In this document: piece by piece, positions 26,395 to 38,530 of the stretch | Layout of the letters: each line of letters opens with the position of its first letter | Numbering within the stretch: the first letter of the stretch is position 1 | Source: Miscanthus floridulus | Lineage: Eukaryota > Streptophyta > Magnoliopsida > Poales > Poaceae | Reading direction: 5' to 3' | Length of the DNA stretch: 64,000 nucleotides | Assembly: GCF_019320115.1 (NCBI RefSeq) | Contig: NC_089593.1 | Coordinates: forward strand, 14,722,789-14,786,788 | Program-made: the position numbers and the translations under genes | Notes under the pieces: model-generated | What the model was told of the DNA's origin: nothing | Databases searched by the model: none | Seen by the model: the letters and a program-made list of their open reading frames with translations, nothing else

Positions 26395-28854
26395 TGACGG
26401 ACTAGAGGGGGGGGGGTGAATAGTCCTTTCTAAAAATTAATCGCATCGGCTAACCGAAACAAGTGCGAAATTAAAACTATCGGTCTAGCCAAGACTACAC
26501 CCCTCTATCTATGTTCTCTAGCACCTTCCAAAGATACTAATTAAGCAACAAAGGTGCCAGGCTAGATAGAGCTCACCTAACCAATTCTAGAAGCAATGTC
26601 ACACAAACCTATGCCACTAGTACTTCAAGCAACAAGGGAGCTCCTACACAAGCTAGTAAGCAAAAGCACAAAGCCACCTAAGCTCACTAGCAATGCTCAA
26701 TAACAAGGCAACCAATGCCAAATTAGAGAGCGCAATCACTTAGCTACATAAACTAAGTAATGTGACTAACAAGGTTACACAAACCAAATTAGCCACGCAA
26801 GGGAGCTACTTCTATGCTACACAAGCAAGAAGGTAACTAGTAGCTACACAAGCTAACTAATTACAAGAGCAACTACACAAGCACAATGTATATGAAATAT
26901 AAATACAAGCTTATGAAAGGGGATTGCAAACCAACGGGAAGAACAAGGTTGACACGGTGATTTTTCTCCCGAGGTTCACATGCTTGCCAACACGCTAGTC
27001 CCCGTTGTGTCAACCGCTCACTTGGTGGTTCGGCGGCTAATTGGCATCACCCGCCAAGCCCGCACGTCGGGCACCGCAAGAACCTACCCCAAAAGTGATG
27101 GTAGCTCAATGACATGCTTTACTAGAGTTGCTCTTCGCGGCTCTCGCGGGGAGAGGACAATGCCCCTCACAAAGCTCTTCTCTGGAGCACCGCACAAGCT
27201 TCTTGCAGGCTTCAACGGAGACCACCACCAAGTCGTATATGAGGTGGAACCTCCAAGAGTAACAAGCACCACCAGCTTGCAACTCGATTACCTAGTGCCG
27301 CTCGATGCAACCTCACGATGCAATTGCACTAGAATCGCTCTCTCACACAATCGGATGATCACTATCAAGCATATGTGAGACGGAGGGCTCCCAAGCACTC
27401 ACAAGCATGGACACAAAGTCCCCTGAGATGCTCCGCTCTAGCCATGGCTGAGACACCCTTCTATTTATAGCCCCACAGGCTAAACTAGTCATTACCCCTT
27501 CACTGGGCGTTTTTCGGGTTGACCGGACGCGCCGGTCATATCGACCGGACGCAGGACCTCAACGTCCGGTCAACGGATGCTCGCCATGTGTGCCTCCATT
27601 CAACCACAGTCACTTGATCTCAATGGTCAAGTGATGACTGGATGCAGCTGCTCAAACTAACCGGACGTAGGACCCCAGCGTTCGGTCGTTTCCAGTAAGG
27701 TTCTAGTCGCGACCGGACGCGTCCGGTCGGTCACGATCGGACGCAGCATCAGCGTTCGGTCCTTCTCCAACTTCTCTGCGTCACCTACATCACCGTACGT
27801 CAGCCTGGCCGGATGCACCGTGCCAGCGTCCGGTCACTTTCAGTGCTAGCATCTGGTCAAAGACCGACGCCTATGTGCTCTCTGCTGCCACTGACCGGAC
27901 GTAGGACCCCAGTGTCCGGTCACTGCGTGACCATCATCCGGTGCACTCTGTGAGACCCTATCTTTTCTATATAGAGCGCTGGTGGAACCGTCGGACTGTC
28001 CGCACTCTACGGGTGGACACTCCGCCGGTGGAGTTTTGAACCCTTCTCACCTCCGTTCTATCGCCGAGTTGATCCACATCAACTCCAACTTCATCTCCTT
28101 TATTAATGTGCCAACACCACCAAGTGTACACCACTATGTGTATGTGTGTTAGCACTTTCACAATTATTTTTCAAAGGATTAGCCACTCAACTTGCCATGC
28201 CACTCAAAACTAGCGACGATGCAAAGTTAGATCACTCGAGTGGCACTAGATGACCGATATGCAAACAAGTTTGCCCCTCTTGATAGTACGGTCATCTATC
28301 CTAAACTTGGTCACAAACTTCTCTACACACCTATGATCGGTGAAATGAAATGCCCTAGGTTATACCTTTGCCTTGCACATTCCATTCCATCTCCTCCAAT
28401 GTCGATGCAACACATGCACCAACACGATCAACAATAATATGATCCACTTCATATCATCACGTGATCATATTGGTTCATCGATCTTGACTTCACTTGCTTT
28501 TCACCGTTGCCTTCGTCCATCGGCACCAAGTCTTGCTGAAGCTTCACTGCCACGCGGTCCATCGCTCCAAAGCCTCCGACTTGTCCTTCACGCTTGCAAC
28601 CGGTCCATCAAGCCAAGTCTTGTCTTGATCTTCTTCACCTTGATCACATGACTCAATGTCATGTCTCATGTGCAATAAGCTTCTTCATCATCACATGTGT
28701 GAGCTTTGCAACATCTCCAAACAATTTTCACCTTCACGGCATATGTTGCTCACACACATGTACTTGTGGACTAATCACCTGTGTATCTCACATAAACACA
28801 ATTAGTCCACCTAGGGTTGTCACTCAATTACCAAAACCACACAAGGACCTTTCA
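26395..28854 (-). mobile_element. LTR-like repeat, copy A (minus orientation)
   Basis: Read on the minus strand it begins TGAAAGGTCCTTGTGTGG, then GGTTTTGGTAATTGA, at 28854 and ends near TTCACCCCCCCCCTCTAG at about 26395. It shares its layout with copy B at 29947: a GATAGATGACCGTACTATCAAG-type block, GTGCTAACAC, a field of CCGGACG/CGTCCGG motifs (27510-27950), a TATA-type TTCTATTTATAGCCCC (on minus, near 27470) and GTTCTTGCGGTG-like wording. It lacks the last ~25 bp found in copy B, so its 3' end is truncated or it is a diverged subfamily. No protein-coding domain. Confidence 0.6.
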
Positions 28855-29941
28855 ACAACCTCACTTTTTATGCTGCTTGGACTTATATAACAATAGTTAA
28901 TAATTAGAAGAAATATAATTAACCACTCTAGAGAAAAATTAATTGGTACATACACTCAAGTTTGCAAAAACTGTTATAATAAAGCTCTCATGTGTATTGC
29001 CATTGGGGTCAAGCTCTCCCATGTCCAACAACAAGGTTCAGGTGCCCAAAATCAATATCATGCCATCATCACTAACCATACATGAAACCTAGGAATTTAA
29101 CAATAGAGCATTTAGTCAGCTTCCAATTCCACGGTATGATGACAATGAAATTGCATTTGAGACAACCGTTATCCAATACCAGTACATGATCAGCATCAAA
29201 TTAGCAGTGGGCAACACTAATACTCTAATCCAATAGCCACATCAATTTACAATCCACACTTCCTCACTTAGCCGGCTTGCATCTTTATAAGCCTCCATAA
29301 TGTACACATGAGTTTACACATGAGTTCACTAAAACTGCAAGAAAAAGTTCCATACGAACAGGTTAGAGTTGCTTATTTCTATTAGATAATTAAATACAAA
29401 AATGAGAAATATCCCATCCAAACCCCGTCTTATTCCCAGCTACTGTTTGGTCGTTGAACAAGTGAAGATTCAAAAGAAGCAGGTTGTCCGGAGTTGTGGA
29501 GTTCTCACCCCATCACTACTCTCCGCCAGCCGGACCTCTGACACTGGATCTCATGATGGTGATGGGGTTCATGGCAATTGCGGCTCCGATCGATGGAGGA
29601 GGGGGTGGCACACAGTGCTAGCTCGAGATTGGGCCATAGCGAGCGGTTGCTCACGTCCTCATCTGCACCTCCTCCTACGTTGATGCCCTTGACATCGAAG
29701 AATTCATAGAGAACTACTCACGCAACGGTGACTAACCACCAAATCCATCTCCATACCTCGCCCGACAACCTCCATTGCCAGAGTAGAGCTATAGCTCGTC
29801 CATGTCCATGCCCGCCATCGCCACCGCCGCGATCCAAAGCCGCCCCGAGGGAGTCCGCCACCGTCATGTCCGCCCAGCACGGATCCAGAGTCTCGAAGGC
29901 AGCTACCCATCGCCGACACCCATGCACGCAAGGCCGTCGGG
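28855..29941. other. Spacer between the two head-to-head LTR-like copies
   Basis: AT-rich to 29400, then GC-rich from 29490. Open frames on both strands between 29700 and 29950 overlap one another and have no domain. Nothing supported as a gene. Confidence 0.35.
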
Positions 29942-31776
29942 ATGGGTGAAAGCTCTAGTTCGGTTTTGGTTAATTGATGAAACCCTAAGTGCTAACCTAG
30001 TTTATCAAGATGATCATGAGATAGGTAGCACTACTCCAAGTGATGAAGCAATGACGGAGATCATGACATTGGTGATGATCAAATGCTTGAACTTGGAAAA
30101 GAAGAAAGAGAAAAACAAAAGGCTCAAGGCAAAGGTATAAAATGTAGGAGCCATTTTGTTTTTGTGATCAAGACACTCAGTGAGTGTGATCACATTTAGG
30201 ATAGATAGCCGTACTATTAAGAAGAGTGAAACTCGTATCGAAATGCGGTTATCAAAGTGCCACTAGATGCTCTAATTCATTGCATATGCATTTAGGATCT
30301 AGTGGAGTGCTAACACCCTTGAAAATATTTGTGAAAATATGCTAACACTTGTGCACAAGGTGATACACTTGGTGGGTGGCACACATGAGCAAGGGTGAAG
30401 AAGTTTGAAGTGAAATGGAGTTGGTCGCAAAGATGCTGGCGTCGGTCAACTGACCGGACGCTGGATCACCCAGCAACCGGACGCTGAAGGGCTACGTCCG
30501 GTCGTGTTGTCAGATGACACGATGACTAGGGTTAAGCACCGGACACTGGTCTGTGTCCGGTCAAGCATGACCGGACGCGTCTAGTCGGCAAAAGACGGTT
30601 TTGGGAGCTTATTGGAATCGACTGGACACTGGGGTCTGAGCGTCCGGTCACTTGTGCCAGAGCGTCCGGTCAGTTAATAGCCGTTGAGATCTGGTGGCTC
30701 AGGTTTAACTCAGAATGACACATGGCTTACATCGGGCGACCAGACGCTGGATCCAGCGTCCAGTCAACTGGACCGGAGCGTCCGGTCACCCCGATCTGTA
30801 CCCAGTGAAGGGGTACAACGGCTCTATTTCGTGGGGGCTTCTATTTAAGCCCCATGGCCGGCTCAAGCTCACTCTCTTGCACATTTTCATTGACATAGCA
30901 ACCTTGTGAGCTTAGCCAAAGCCCTCCCACTCATCTCCATCATTGATTCATCATCTTTGTGAGATTGGGGGAGAGAATCCAAGTGCATTGCTTGAGTGAT
31001 TGCATCTAGAGGCACTTGGTATTCGTGTTGCGCTGTGGATTTCGCTTGTTACACTTGGTGGTTGCCACCACCTAGACGGCTCGGTGCAGCGGTGGAGGAT
31101 CGGCATGAGTGGGTGATTGTTCGTGGCCATCTCCGTTGATTGTGAGGGGAGTTGTACCTTCCCCGACGGAGTGCCAAAAGGTAACTCTAGTAAATTGCTC
31201 GTGTCATTGAGTTACCTCACTTGTGGGTAGGTTCTTGCGGTGTCCAATCGTGTGGACGAGGTTTGTGAAACACCTCTTAGCCGCCAAACCACCAAGTGTT
31301 GGTCGACACAACGGGGACTAGCGTGTTGGCAAGCATGTGAACCTCGGGAGAAAAATCGGTTGTCTCTTGTCATTTGCATTCTTCCGGTGATTGGTTTGAT
31401 CTTCATCTTGTGATTGGTTCATTCCTCTACACGGCGGTATAACCATCCTACTCACTCGTTTATATTCTTGCAAACTAGTTGTAGCAAGCTCTTTAGTGTA
31501 ATTAGATTTGAGAGCTTGCTTTGCTATTTAAGTTTGCTTAGTGGAGCTCTTTAGAGTAGAAAGATTGAGAGCTCTTAGTGAGTAGTATTATAGCAAGTTG
31601 TGTGTCTAGCTATCATTGCAACTAAAATTGTTGGATAGGTGGCTTGCAACCCTCGTAGAGCTAGAGCAAGTTTGCATTACGCTATTTGTCTTACTAATCA
31701 AATTGCTCTAGTTGATTTGCAGAATTTTAAATAGGCTATTCACCCCCCTCTAGCCATATTAGGACCTTTCAATGGG
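29942..31776 (+). mobile_element. Candidate solo LTR, copy B, with 5-bp TSD ATGGG
   Basis: The unit 29947-31771 starts TGAAAGCTCTAG and ends TATTAGGACCTTTCA, so it has TG...CA ends and imperfect TGAAAG/CTTTCA inverted tips. ATGGG flanks it at 29942-29946 and 31772-31776. It contains many CCGGACGCT/AGCGTCCGGTC motifs (30450-30800), a TATA-like CTATTTAAGCCCC near 30841, and no gag or pol. This is what recombination between two LTRs leaves. The family wording is common in Saccharinae repeats, from memory only. Confidence 0.65.
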
Positions 31777-32571
31777 GAAGGGCGCCACGGCCGCCGTCGA
31801 GAGGGGATGGCGATCCGCAGGCGCCCCCGATCCGCGGCGTACGACTCCCTCCCTCCACCACCTCTCCTCTTCTTCCTCCTGATCCTGCTGCGCACGGCGC
31901 GGGGTGGGGAGCACGACGGGGTGGGGCTGCGCATAGTGCAGGCTGGGGCTGTGCTGGCTCGAGCAGATCCCATGGAGAGGACCTAGCTGGTCGCGCGCAT
32001 CTCCTTGGCCTCCCTCAAGTGACGTCGAGGAGGAGGAGGGTGGGGGCTGTGCGTGCGCCGTAGCGTGGACCGGCACCAGGAGGCGAGGTCGGAGGACGGG
32101 CCTCGATGAGGGTGGGGCGGAGGAGGCGGTAGCCCGGGAGGAGGCGGTGGGGTTCTGGGCGGTTCCTGTGCCGTCGGCCTAGGATTGAAATGATCGTGGA
32201 CGGGGTGGCCAGATTTTTGTTTCGGTGATGATGGTTGGTTTCGATAGAGCGTTGAATGGCGGACACCGCGTTGAAGTGCGAGCAGGGTGCGGGGGTGAGA
32301 ATGCGGGGTGAAAAACCTGGCATCCCACATCGAATTGTGGCCATCGGATTTGGTTAAGGTGTTTGATTAACCCTTGATTTTAATGGTGCTGAATTCGTGT
32401 GTGCATTTTTCTGGGTGCGCAATGGTTGGAGGCTCCCAGCGGGGGATGTTTTCGTAGGGGGGCCTAGTATAATTTCGATTGGTCCATTATAGTAGAGATG
32501 CAGTGTAGTCACTTCCTAATAAAGGCAACTCATGACATAAGCGGTGCTATTACCTTTTCTTTAAATATATA
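31777..32571. other. GC-rich stretch, no supported gene
   Basis: Continuation of the GC-rich DNA found left of copy B. Pro/Arg-rich frames on the minus strand (about 31983-32344) are low-complexity and carry no domain. Could be a 5' region of an unrecognised gene. Confidence 0.3.
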
Positions 32572-33563
32572 GGGTGTGTTTGGTTAGGTGGTTTAGGGGC
32601 TACCTAGGTTTACACAATGCAACTTATTCGTGTCTGAATGGCTCGGCTTGCTGGAAACGACCTCCCCTAGGCTAGGCTTGGCTACGCACCCCATCAGTGT
32701 CGTCTCACCACCGAGCGGAGTCTGCTGCACCTTCTTCTTCGCGACCTCCACCGGCAGGCACGCGAGCACACACGCGAGCACGCATGCGACCTCCATCGAC
32801 AAGCACGTGAGCACGTGACCTCCACGGACAACCACTGGATCCCCCGCCACGACCTCCACCAGCAAGCACGCGAGCACGCAGGAGCCTCTGCCGGCAAGCA
32901 CGAGCACGCTGGCCTTCACGAGCACGCAGGAGCACGCGACCGCCGCCGGCAAGCACGAGTACGCCGGCAAGCACTAGCAGCAGACAAGTAACGGCGGTGG
33001 CAAGCCGGCAAGCACAAGCACGCCGGCCTTCACGCGCACGCTTGCAAGCACGAGCACGAGCAAGCCGGCAAGCACGACTTCCACCGGCCTTCTTCTCTAG
33101 CTCGCCGGAGCCCGAATTGAGCCTCCCGGCTCCCGAATCGAGCTTCTCGCCTACCAATCGAGCTTCCCCGCCTCCAAATCGAGCTCTTCTCCACCACTCG
33201 CGCCGGCCGCCAGGTGCCTTCCATGGCGGACAATGGGGACAGTGGGGGTGCTCGCATGTGGTTTGGCTCGAGCTCCCCTGTATTCTTCTTCCTTGTGCTA
33301 CGAAGGTGTCGCGGGCGAAGGTGTCGTCGCAGGCGGCGCGGCTGTCGACTCGTGCGCCAAGGGTGCGGCGTGGTGGCATGCTGCCATGGCCGTCGAGGTG
33401 CTCGTCTACCATGCCCATAACCTGTTCGACTAAAGTCCTCGAAGGAGGTAAAATTACCATGTAAAGGAAGAGGTGGTTTAGCCCGTACAAACAACCTGCT
33501 TGCATTAGCTAAAGCTAGCTGGAGCTGGCCTGTCTTAGTTTTGAGAAACGAACCAAACACACC
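32572..33563. mobile_element. ~1-kb TIR element with GC-rich repetitive core
   Basis: GGGTGTGTTTGGTT at 32572 and AACCAAACACACC ending 33563 are inverted, with TATA on both outer sides. The core (32700-33080) repeats GGCAAGCACGAGCACGC-type units and CGACCTCCRCCGGCAAGCACG phrases, which gives long open frames on both strands (the longest on minus, 32705-33505). These are repeat-driven. Possibly a Pack-type or hAT-like non-autonomous element that captured GC-rich host DNA. Confidence 0.5.
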
Positions 33564-33618
33564 TATAATACTTGCACTCAAAACTGCAAAAATAAATAAA
33601 TAAAACTATGTTTGAGTC

Positions 33619-33832
33619 TCAGAGGGCGTTTGGCTCCCCGCCATCGGTTGCCATACCAAACATGCGGCACACTACACTGCAAACGGCCGCTGCTTGGTTC
33701 ATTAAAAAGCTGCGACAGCCATAGCAACGTAAAATCCCGCCATAGTTCTGGGGTCCATTTTTTCCATCGCGAGTTAGACGCCACCACAGCTCAGTGTGGC
33801 GTGCTGTGACCGGGCAAACAGGCCCTCAACGA
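33619..33832. mobile_element. Possible small hAT-like TIR element
   Basis: GAGGGCGTTTGGCTCC near 33619 and GGGCAAACAGGCCCTC near 33813 are similar in inverted orientation. The core has palindromic CTGCGACAGCC-type blocks. TIR match is imperfect. Confidence 0.35.
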
Positions 33833-34693
33833 GGTCTTATCGGGCGTCGGGGTGCCACCATTGAGCCCAATCCACGAATAAATATGCAAAGGAAAAAGTC
33901 TATTTTGTCTCCCTTAGCTATCGTGAACAGTCAACTTTTTCTCCCTCAACTCTTGAACCAGACATAGTTCCTCCCTCGTGTCTCAAAACCGGCTACTTTA
34001 CCTCGATCCATGTCTCTTTCCGTTGGTGGTTTTTCATTTTTCTTTAATGTTTATTTTGGCTGATTCTTTGAAAAATCAAAGTAAATTATAGAAAAATCAT
34101 AAAATAGAAAGTTCAATTGCGTTGGACTCAACATGAGTAGATCTACACAGTGAACATGTGATATGATATGCTTTAGTACAAAATTTTTGTTGTAACGTTA
34201 AATCTATATTTTTATATAATTAATTCATAGCTGCAGTTTCTCTTATCCAATTATGGTGAAACTTTTATGGTGGATTAATCATTGCATGCTTGAGATGTAG
34301 AAAAAATTTCATTCTCATAGGATCATATATGACTAAGTTATAAATTTATCCATTAATTTATCTAGGTTTATATAGATAAAACTATACTCAGTCATGCATG
34401 ATACAATGAGCATGAAATTTTCACTACATCTCAATACTTCAATGATTAGCCCACCATGAAAACTTCACCATAATTGGACCAAAGAAACTGGAGCTATGAA
34501 TTAATTACAGAAAAGCATATATCTAAAGCTACAACAAAAACTTTGTGCTAAAACATACCGTATCATATATTTATTGTGTAGATCTACTCATGTGGAGTCT
34601 AAAAAATTCCATACTCATTGGATAATGTATGATTGAGTTATAAGTTTAATTTCATTTAAAAACTATTTTACAAACATAAACCTAGATAAATCT

Positions 34694-36032
34694 TGTCGGG
34701 TACCATGAAATGGGGTACCCCGAACGTTTACCGAAAGAATCACTCAAGCCCTACCAAAGACAAAGCCAAAAGGTAAACCATCGGTTTATCTCCGGCATTT
34801 TCCGAGCCCACCGGCTCTCCGCCTCGCACGAGGCCTCGCACGGGAGGCCTTGACGGCCTGCCAAATCTCCGTCTCGCGCGAGGCTTCGCACGGGAGGCCT
34901 CGACGAGGAACCAATTCTCCGTCTCTCCCGAGGCCCCACGCGTACAGCCTCGAACGAGACAGCGATTCTTCGTATCGCTCGAGGCCAGCTCGGCAATAAC
35001 CCGTCATTTCTGCCTCGACCGGGCTCCCCGACAGAGCGTCACGTCCTATTAATGCGTCAACCACTCCTGCAATCTCAGTCGGACGACGACTCGACACCGC
35101 AGAGTGGCCGACAGGACAAGAAGTCGCATCAACGCCATACCGACTAGGACAGGGCGCGGCTAGGATTACCGGCCACTGTGTTCTGGTGCTGTGCCCACGA
35201 TCAGCGCCTGCACTACACTGTGTCACGTAACCCCCGCCCCGGAGACAACGTGGCATGGGGAGTCTAGTCTGGGTCATCATAGACTCGGAATCAGCGTACG
35301 AGACCAACTGTTCCCTCCAAGCCTCGGTAATCTACATCAGGGTCTCGGCAACCTCGGGATTCACGTCTGCCAGGACCCCCACGATGGCCCGGCCTCGGCA
35401 CCAACCGAGCCTCGGCTTCTCACGCAGTCAACACACAGTGACCAGCACGCCGACCGCCACGCCCGCTTCGAGATAACACTGGAGCTCCCACGACGCACAG
35501 GATCGGATGTGACCGGCGCGTCGCCCTAGTACTTCAAGGACGAGACCACTCCGTCGCCCACGCCGCCACAGTAACAGGCTACAGGGCTCGGACATGCCGC
35601 CTCCGTCCGCACGACGCCATGTAGCTAGCGAATGTATCACCCTTGTCCCCCCTTCAACTATAAAAGGGAGGGACCCAGGCCATTTCTAGGATCAGACACT
35701 GACGATTAGGCCTATGCCCACGCAACGAACTCACGCATAAATGCACAGACGAACGCTCGAGCTTCCCCGCTGCCTGAGATCAACATCTCAAGCAATCCAC
35801 GCCACTCCACGTAGAGACCTGGGACTAGCTCCCTCTCTCGCCCTGCTTGTAACCCCCTACTACGAGCATTTCGGTGCAAGGAATACAAGATCGATCTCTC
35901 AAACTGGACGTAGGGTACTCATTACCCGAACCAGTATAAACCTTGTGTCTCTTTGCATCACCATCTGGAATTGGGAACACGTAGTACAAATTTACTAGTT
36001 GGTTGAGGGCCCGCCGGTCCAAAACACCAACA
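34694..36032 (+). repeat. gypsy 5' LTR
   Basis: 1339 bp. Contains many CGAGGCCTCG-type short repeats in the first 300 bp, and a TATA box TATAAAAG at 35660-35667 which probably starts transcription. Confidence 0.92.
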
Positions 36033-36054
36033 GTTGGCGCGCCAGGTAGGGGAC
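36033..36054 (+). promoter_or_regulatory. gypsy primer-binding site
   Basis: TTGGCGCGCCAGGTAGGGGA begins one base after the LTR. This is where the minus-strand primer site belongs; the tRNA was not assigned. Confidence 0.7.
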
Positions 36055-36507
36055 TCTGCGTGTCAGCTTCGTCGTCCCAACAAGTTCCGGATGGCAAACC
36101 CTGTACGACCGCTACGTCTCGGCACGGTGATCTGGTTCGGGAGGCTAGAGTTCATGTCTCTAGGATGTGAGTACGATATGTTACTTCTCACACCCTAAGC
36201 CCCGCCGACCGATGACGACGTCATGCACCTACAGCCTAGGCGTAGGCGGCGCCCGGGCGGCCGCTCTCATCACGCTCGCCAGGCACGACGCGAGCGGGGC
36301 CACGCCGACACCACGTGAACCTAGGGCGACACGCCACGCTCTGCCGGTATCCCATGCCCGGCTGTTGGCACAAGGTCCCTGGTTGGAGACCTGTCTAGCC
36401 TGAGCCTAGACAAGGGAAAGACGCCGGTGGCGTGCGGCGATGCCCCATCATCAGGCTCTGCCCCGCCACCTCCTGAGGAGCCAGCTCTGACGAAGTAGAA
36501 CCCGGCG

Positions 36508-38379
36508 ATGGCACCATCTCCGTACCCCTTCGGGTTGAGAAATGCCGCCGCCTCCTATGCTTATGCCTACGCTTCTACTCACGCGGAGCTCTCGGGACAC
36601 CACCAAAGTTTTGCCCTCGACTTCAGTACCACGACTTCGACTCACTCCCACGCCGACTCCTCGGAGAAGGACGAGGCGTGGGCCAGAGTGGATTTCTCCG
36701 GGCTTCGTGACCCTAAAGCCATGCGCCACTTCCTGGCCACGAGTGACTATTGCTTCGGCTACTCCGACTCTGACGACGAAGGTATTTACGATCCCACTCG
36801 CAAGTGCTTCCACGTCGGACTCGAGATGCCAAGCACGGGCGATGAGGACGAGGGGGCAGGCAACCGTACTCTACTTCGCCAGGGAACGGGTGATGCCACG
36901 CCCTCACACATTGTCCCACCAGCAGCACGGAATGAGAACCTTGCCCTCAGACAACTTCGACGCCCGGACCTGGAGCAGCTCTGTGAGCTTTAGGCCAAGG
37001 TCGAGCAAGATCGACTCCTTCTGCAACAGCTCCGAGACACTCTCGAGCAGGAGCAGCAGGGTCACGGTGACGATGGAGGAGCCCGGAGGCGGGCTCACGA
37101 CATCCACCACCGCATCAAAGACGACGAAGGGGGCGAGCATCCCCCAATCTTCAATCGCGCTAGCCAGAATGTCGCGACTACGGCGATGCTAGTCCACATG
37201 ATGCCTGAGCCCTCTACCACGGAGGGGCGACGGGTCCGCGGCAAGCTCTGGGATCTCCTCGAGACCGTCGTGGTACAACAGGCCGAGAGTTCCACCTCTC
37301 GACGGTGCGGAGCTGCCTCGGACCTCCCCTCGGCACCGCATCGGTAGGATAGGGAGGCCTCGGTTTGTCCCGAGCCCGCTCGGGCGCCGACAATCAATAG
37401 GGTCCCCTTGCTGCACGACCGCCTCGACAACCGATGCGAGGCATGGGATGACCATGAGGTGGTCAGCAGGCGACGACACCACGACAATGAGGGGCCCGCC
37501 TGTGGCTACCATCCACACCAAGGCAGCCGCTATGACAGTGGGGAGGACCGCAGCCCCTCTCCTGAACCGCCTGGCCCCCGAGTTTTTAGCAGGGCCATCC
37601 ACGGCGCTCAGTTTCTAGCCCAGTTTCGCCAACCGGCCAACCTCATGAAATACAGTGGCGAAACCAACCCTGAGCTTTGGCTGGCCGATTACCGCCTAGC
37701 CTGTTAGCTAGGCGGTGCGGACAATGACCTGCTCATCATCCGCAACCTCCCCTTGCTCTTGTCAGACTCGGCATGAGCCTGGCTCGAACACCTTCCTCCC
37801 TCATAGATCCACGACTGGCGCGACTTGGTTAGGATCTTCGTCGGGAACTTTTAGGGCACATACGTGCGCCCTAGAAACTCCTAGGACCTTAAGAGCTGTC
37901 GCCAAAAACCGGACGAGTCTCTTTGAGACTTCATCCGGCGCTTTTCCAAACAGTGCACCGAGTTACCCAGCGTCGATGACTCGAAAATCGTCTAGGCTTT
38001 CCTCTCCGGCACCACCTGCCGAGACTTGGTCCGAGAGTTAGGCCGGAACGTACCGCGCTCGGCTGCCGCGCTCCTCGACATCGCCACCAACTTCGCCTCG
38101 GGCAAAGAGGCAGTTGGGACCATCTTCCCCGACAACGACGCCAAGGGGAAGCGAAGGGATGAGGCCGCCGAGGCCTCAGCTCCCCACCTCCCCAGAAAAA
38201 AGAAAAAGGGTCGCCAGGGGAAGCAGGAGATCCTCGAGGCTGATCTAGTCATGGCCGTGGAGCGCAAGAATCCCCAAGGCCCTAGGGGCCCCGGGCTCTT
38301 TGACGACATGCTGAAGAAGCCCTTGAGGATTGCACCATGCTCCAGCGTTATTACGCCAAGCTCGGGCTCCCGACGATAA
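36508..38379 (+). pseudogene. gypsy gag with nine stops
   Basis: Frame from ATG 36508. Conserved retrotrans-gag region AIHGAQFLAQFRQPANLMKY and NPELWLADYRLAC (37590-37707), then DFIRRFSKQC and FLSGTTCRDLVREL (to about 38040). In-frame stops: TAG at 36991, 37345, 37705, 37804, 37852, 37882 and 37993; TGA at 37774 and 37924. Several sit where the family has Gln, Trp or Arg. A deletion or frameshift near 38320 ends this frame before LEDCTMLQRYYAKLGLP, which lies in another frame; the region just before it, normally with zinc-binding residues, is missing. Confidence 0.8.
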
Positions 38380-38530
38380 TGCCAGGAAGAGGGGCTCCGG
38401 CGACCGGGACGACGACAAGGACGAAGGGTTCCCCAAGGTACACAACGTCTTCATGATCTTTGGCGGACCCTCGGCGTGCCTTACGGCATGCTAGTGAAAG
38501 AGGGAACGCTGAGAGGTCTTCTCGGTTAAG

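Noticed and set aside
27510..27950. Regularly recurring CCGGACG motifs that look a little like a CRISPR array
   Set aside because: Repeats are short, in both orientations, unevenly spaced and lie in a plant LTR-like repeat.
32705..33505. 266-codon minus frame, Cys/Arg/Ala-rich
   Set aside because: Produced by GGCAAGCACGAG-type tandem repeats; other frames of the same DNA are equally open.
37774..37776. Stops in gypsy gag-pol as programmed readthrough or recoding
   Set aside because: There are 23 of them, at scattered sites, including codons where the family has Gln, Trp or Arg; decay is the simpler reading.
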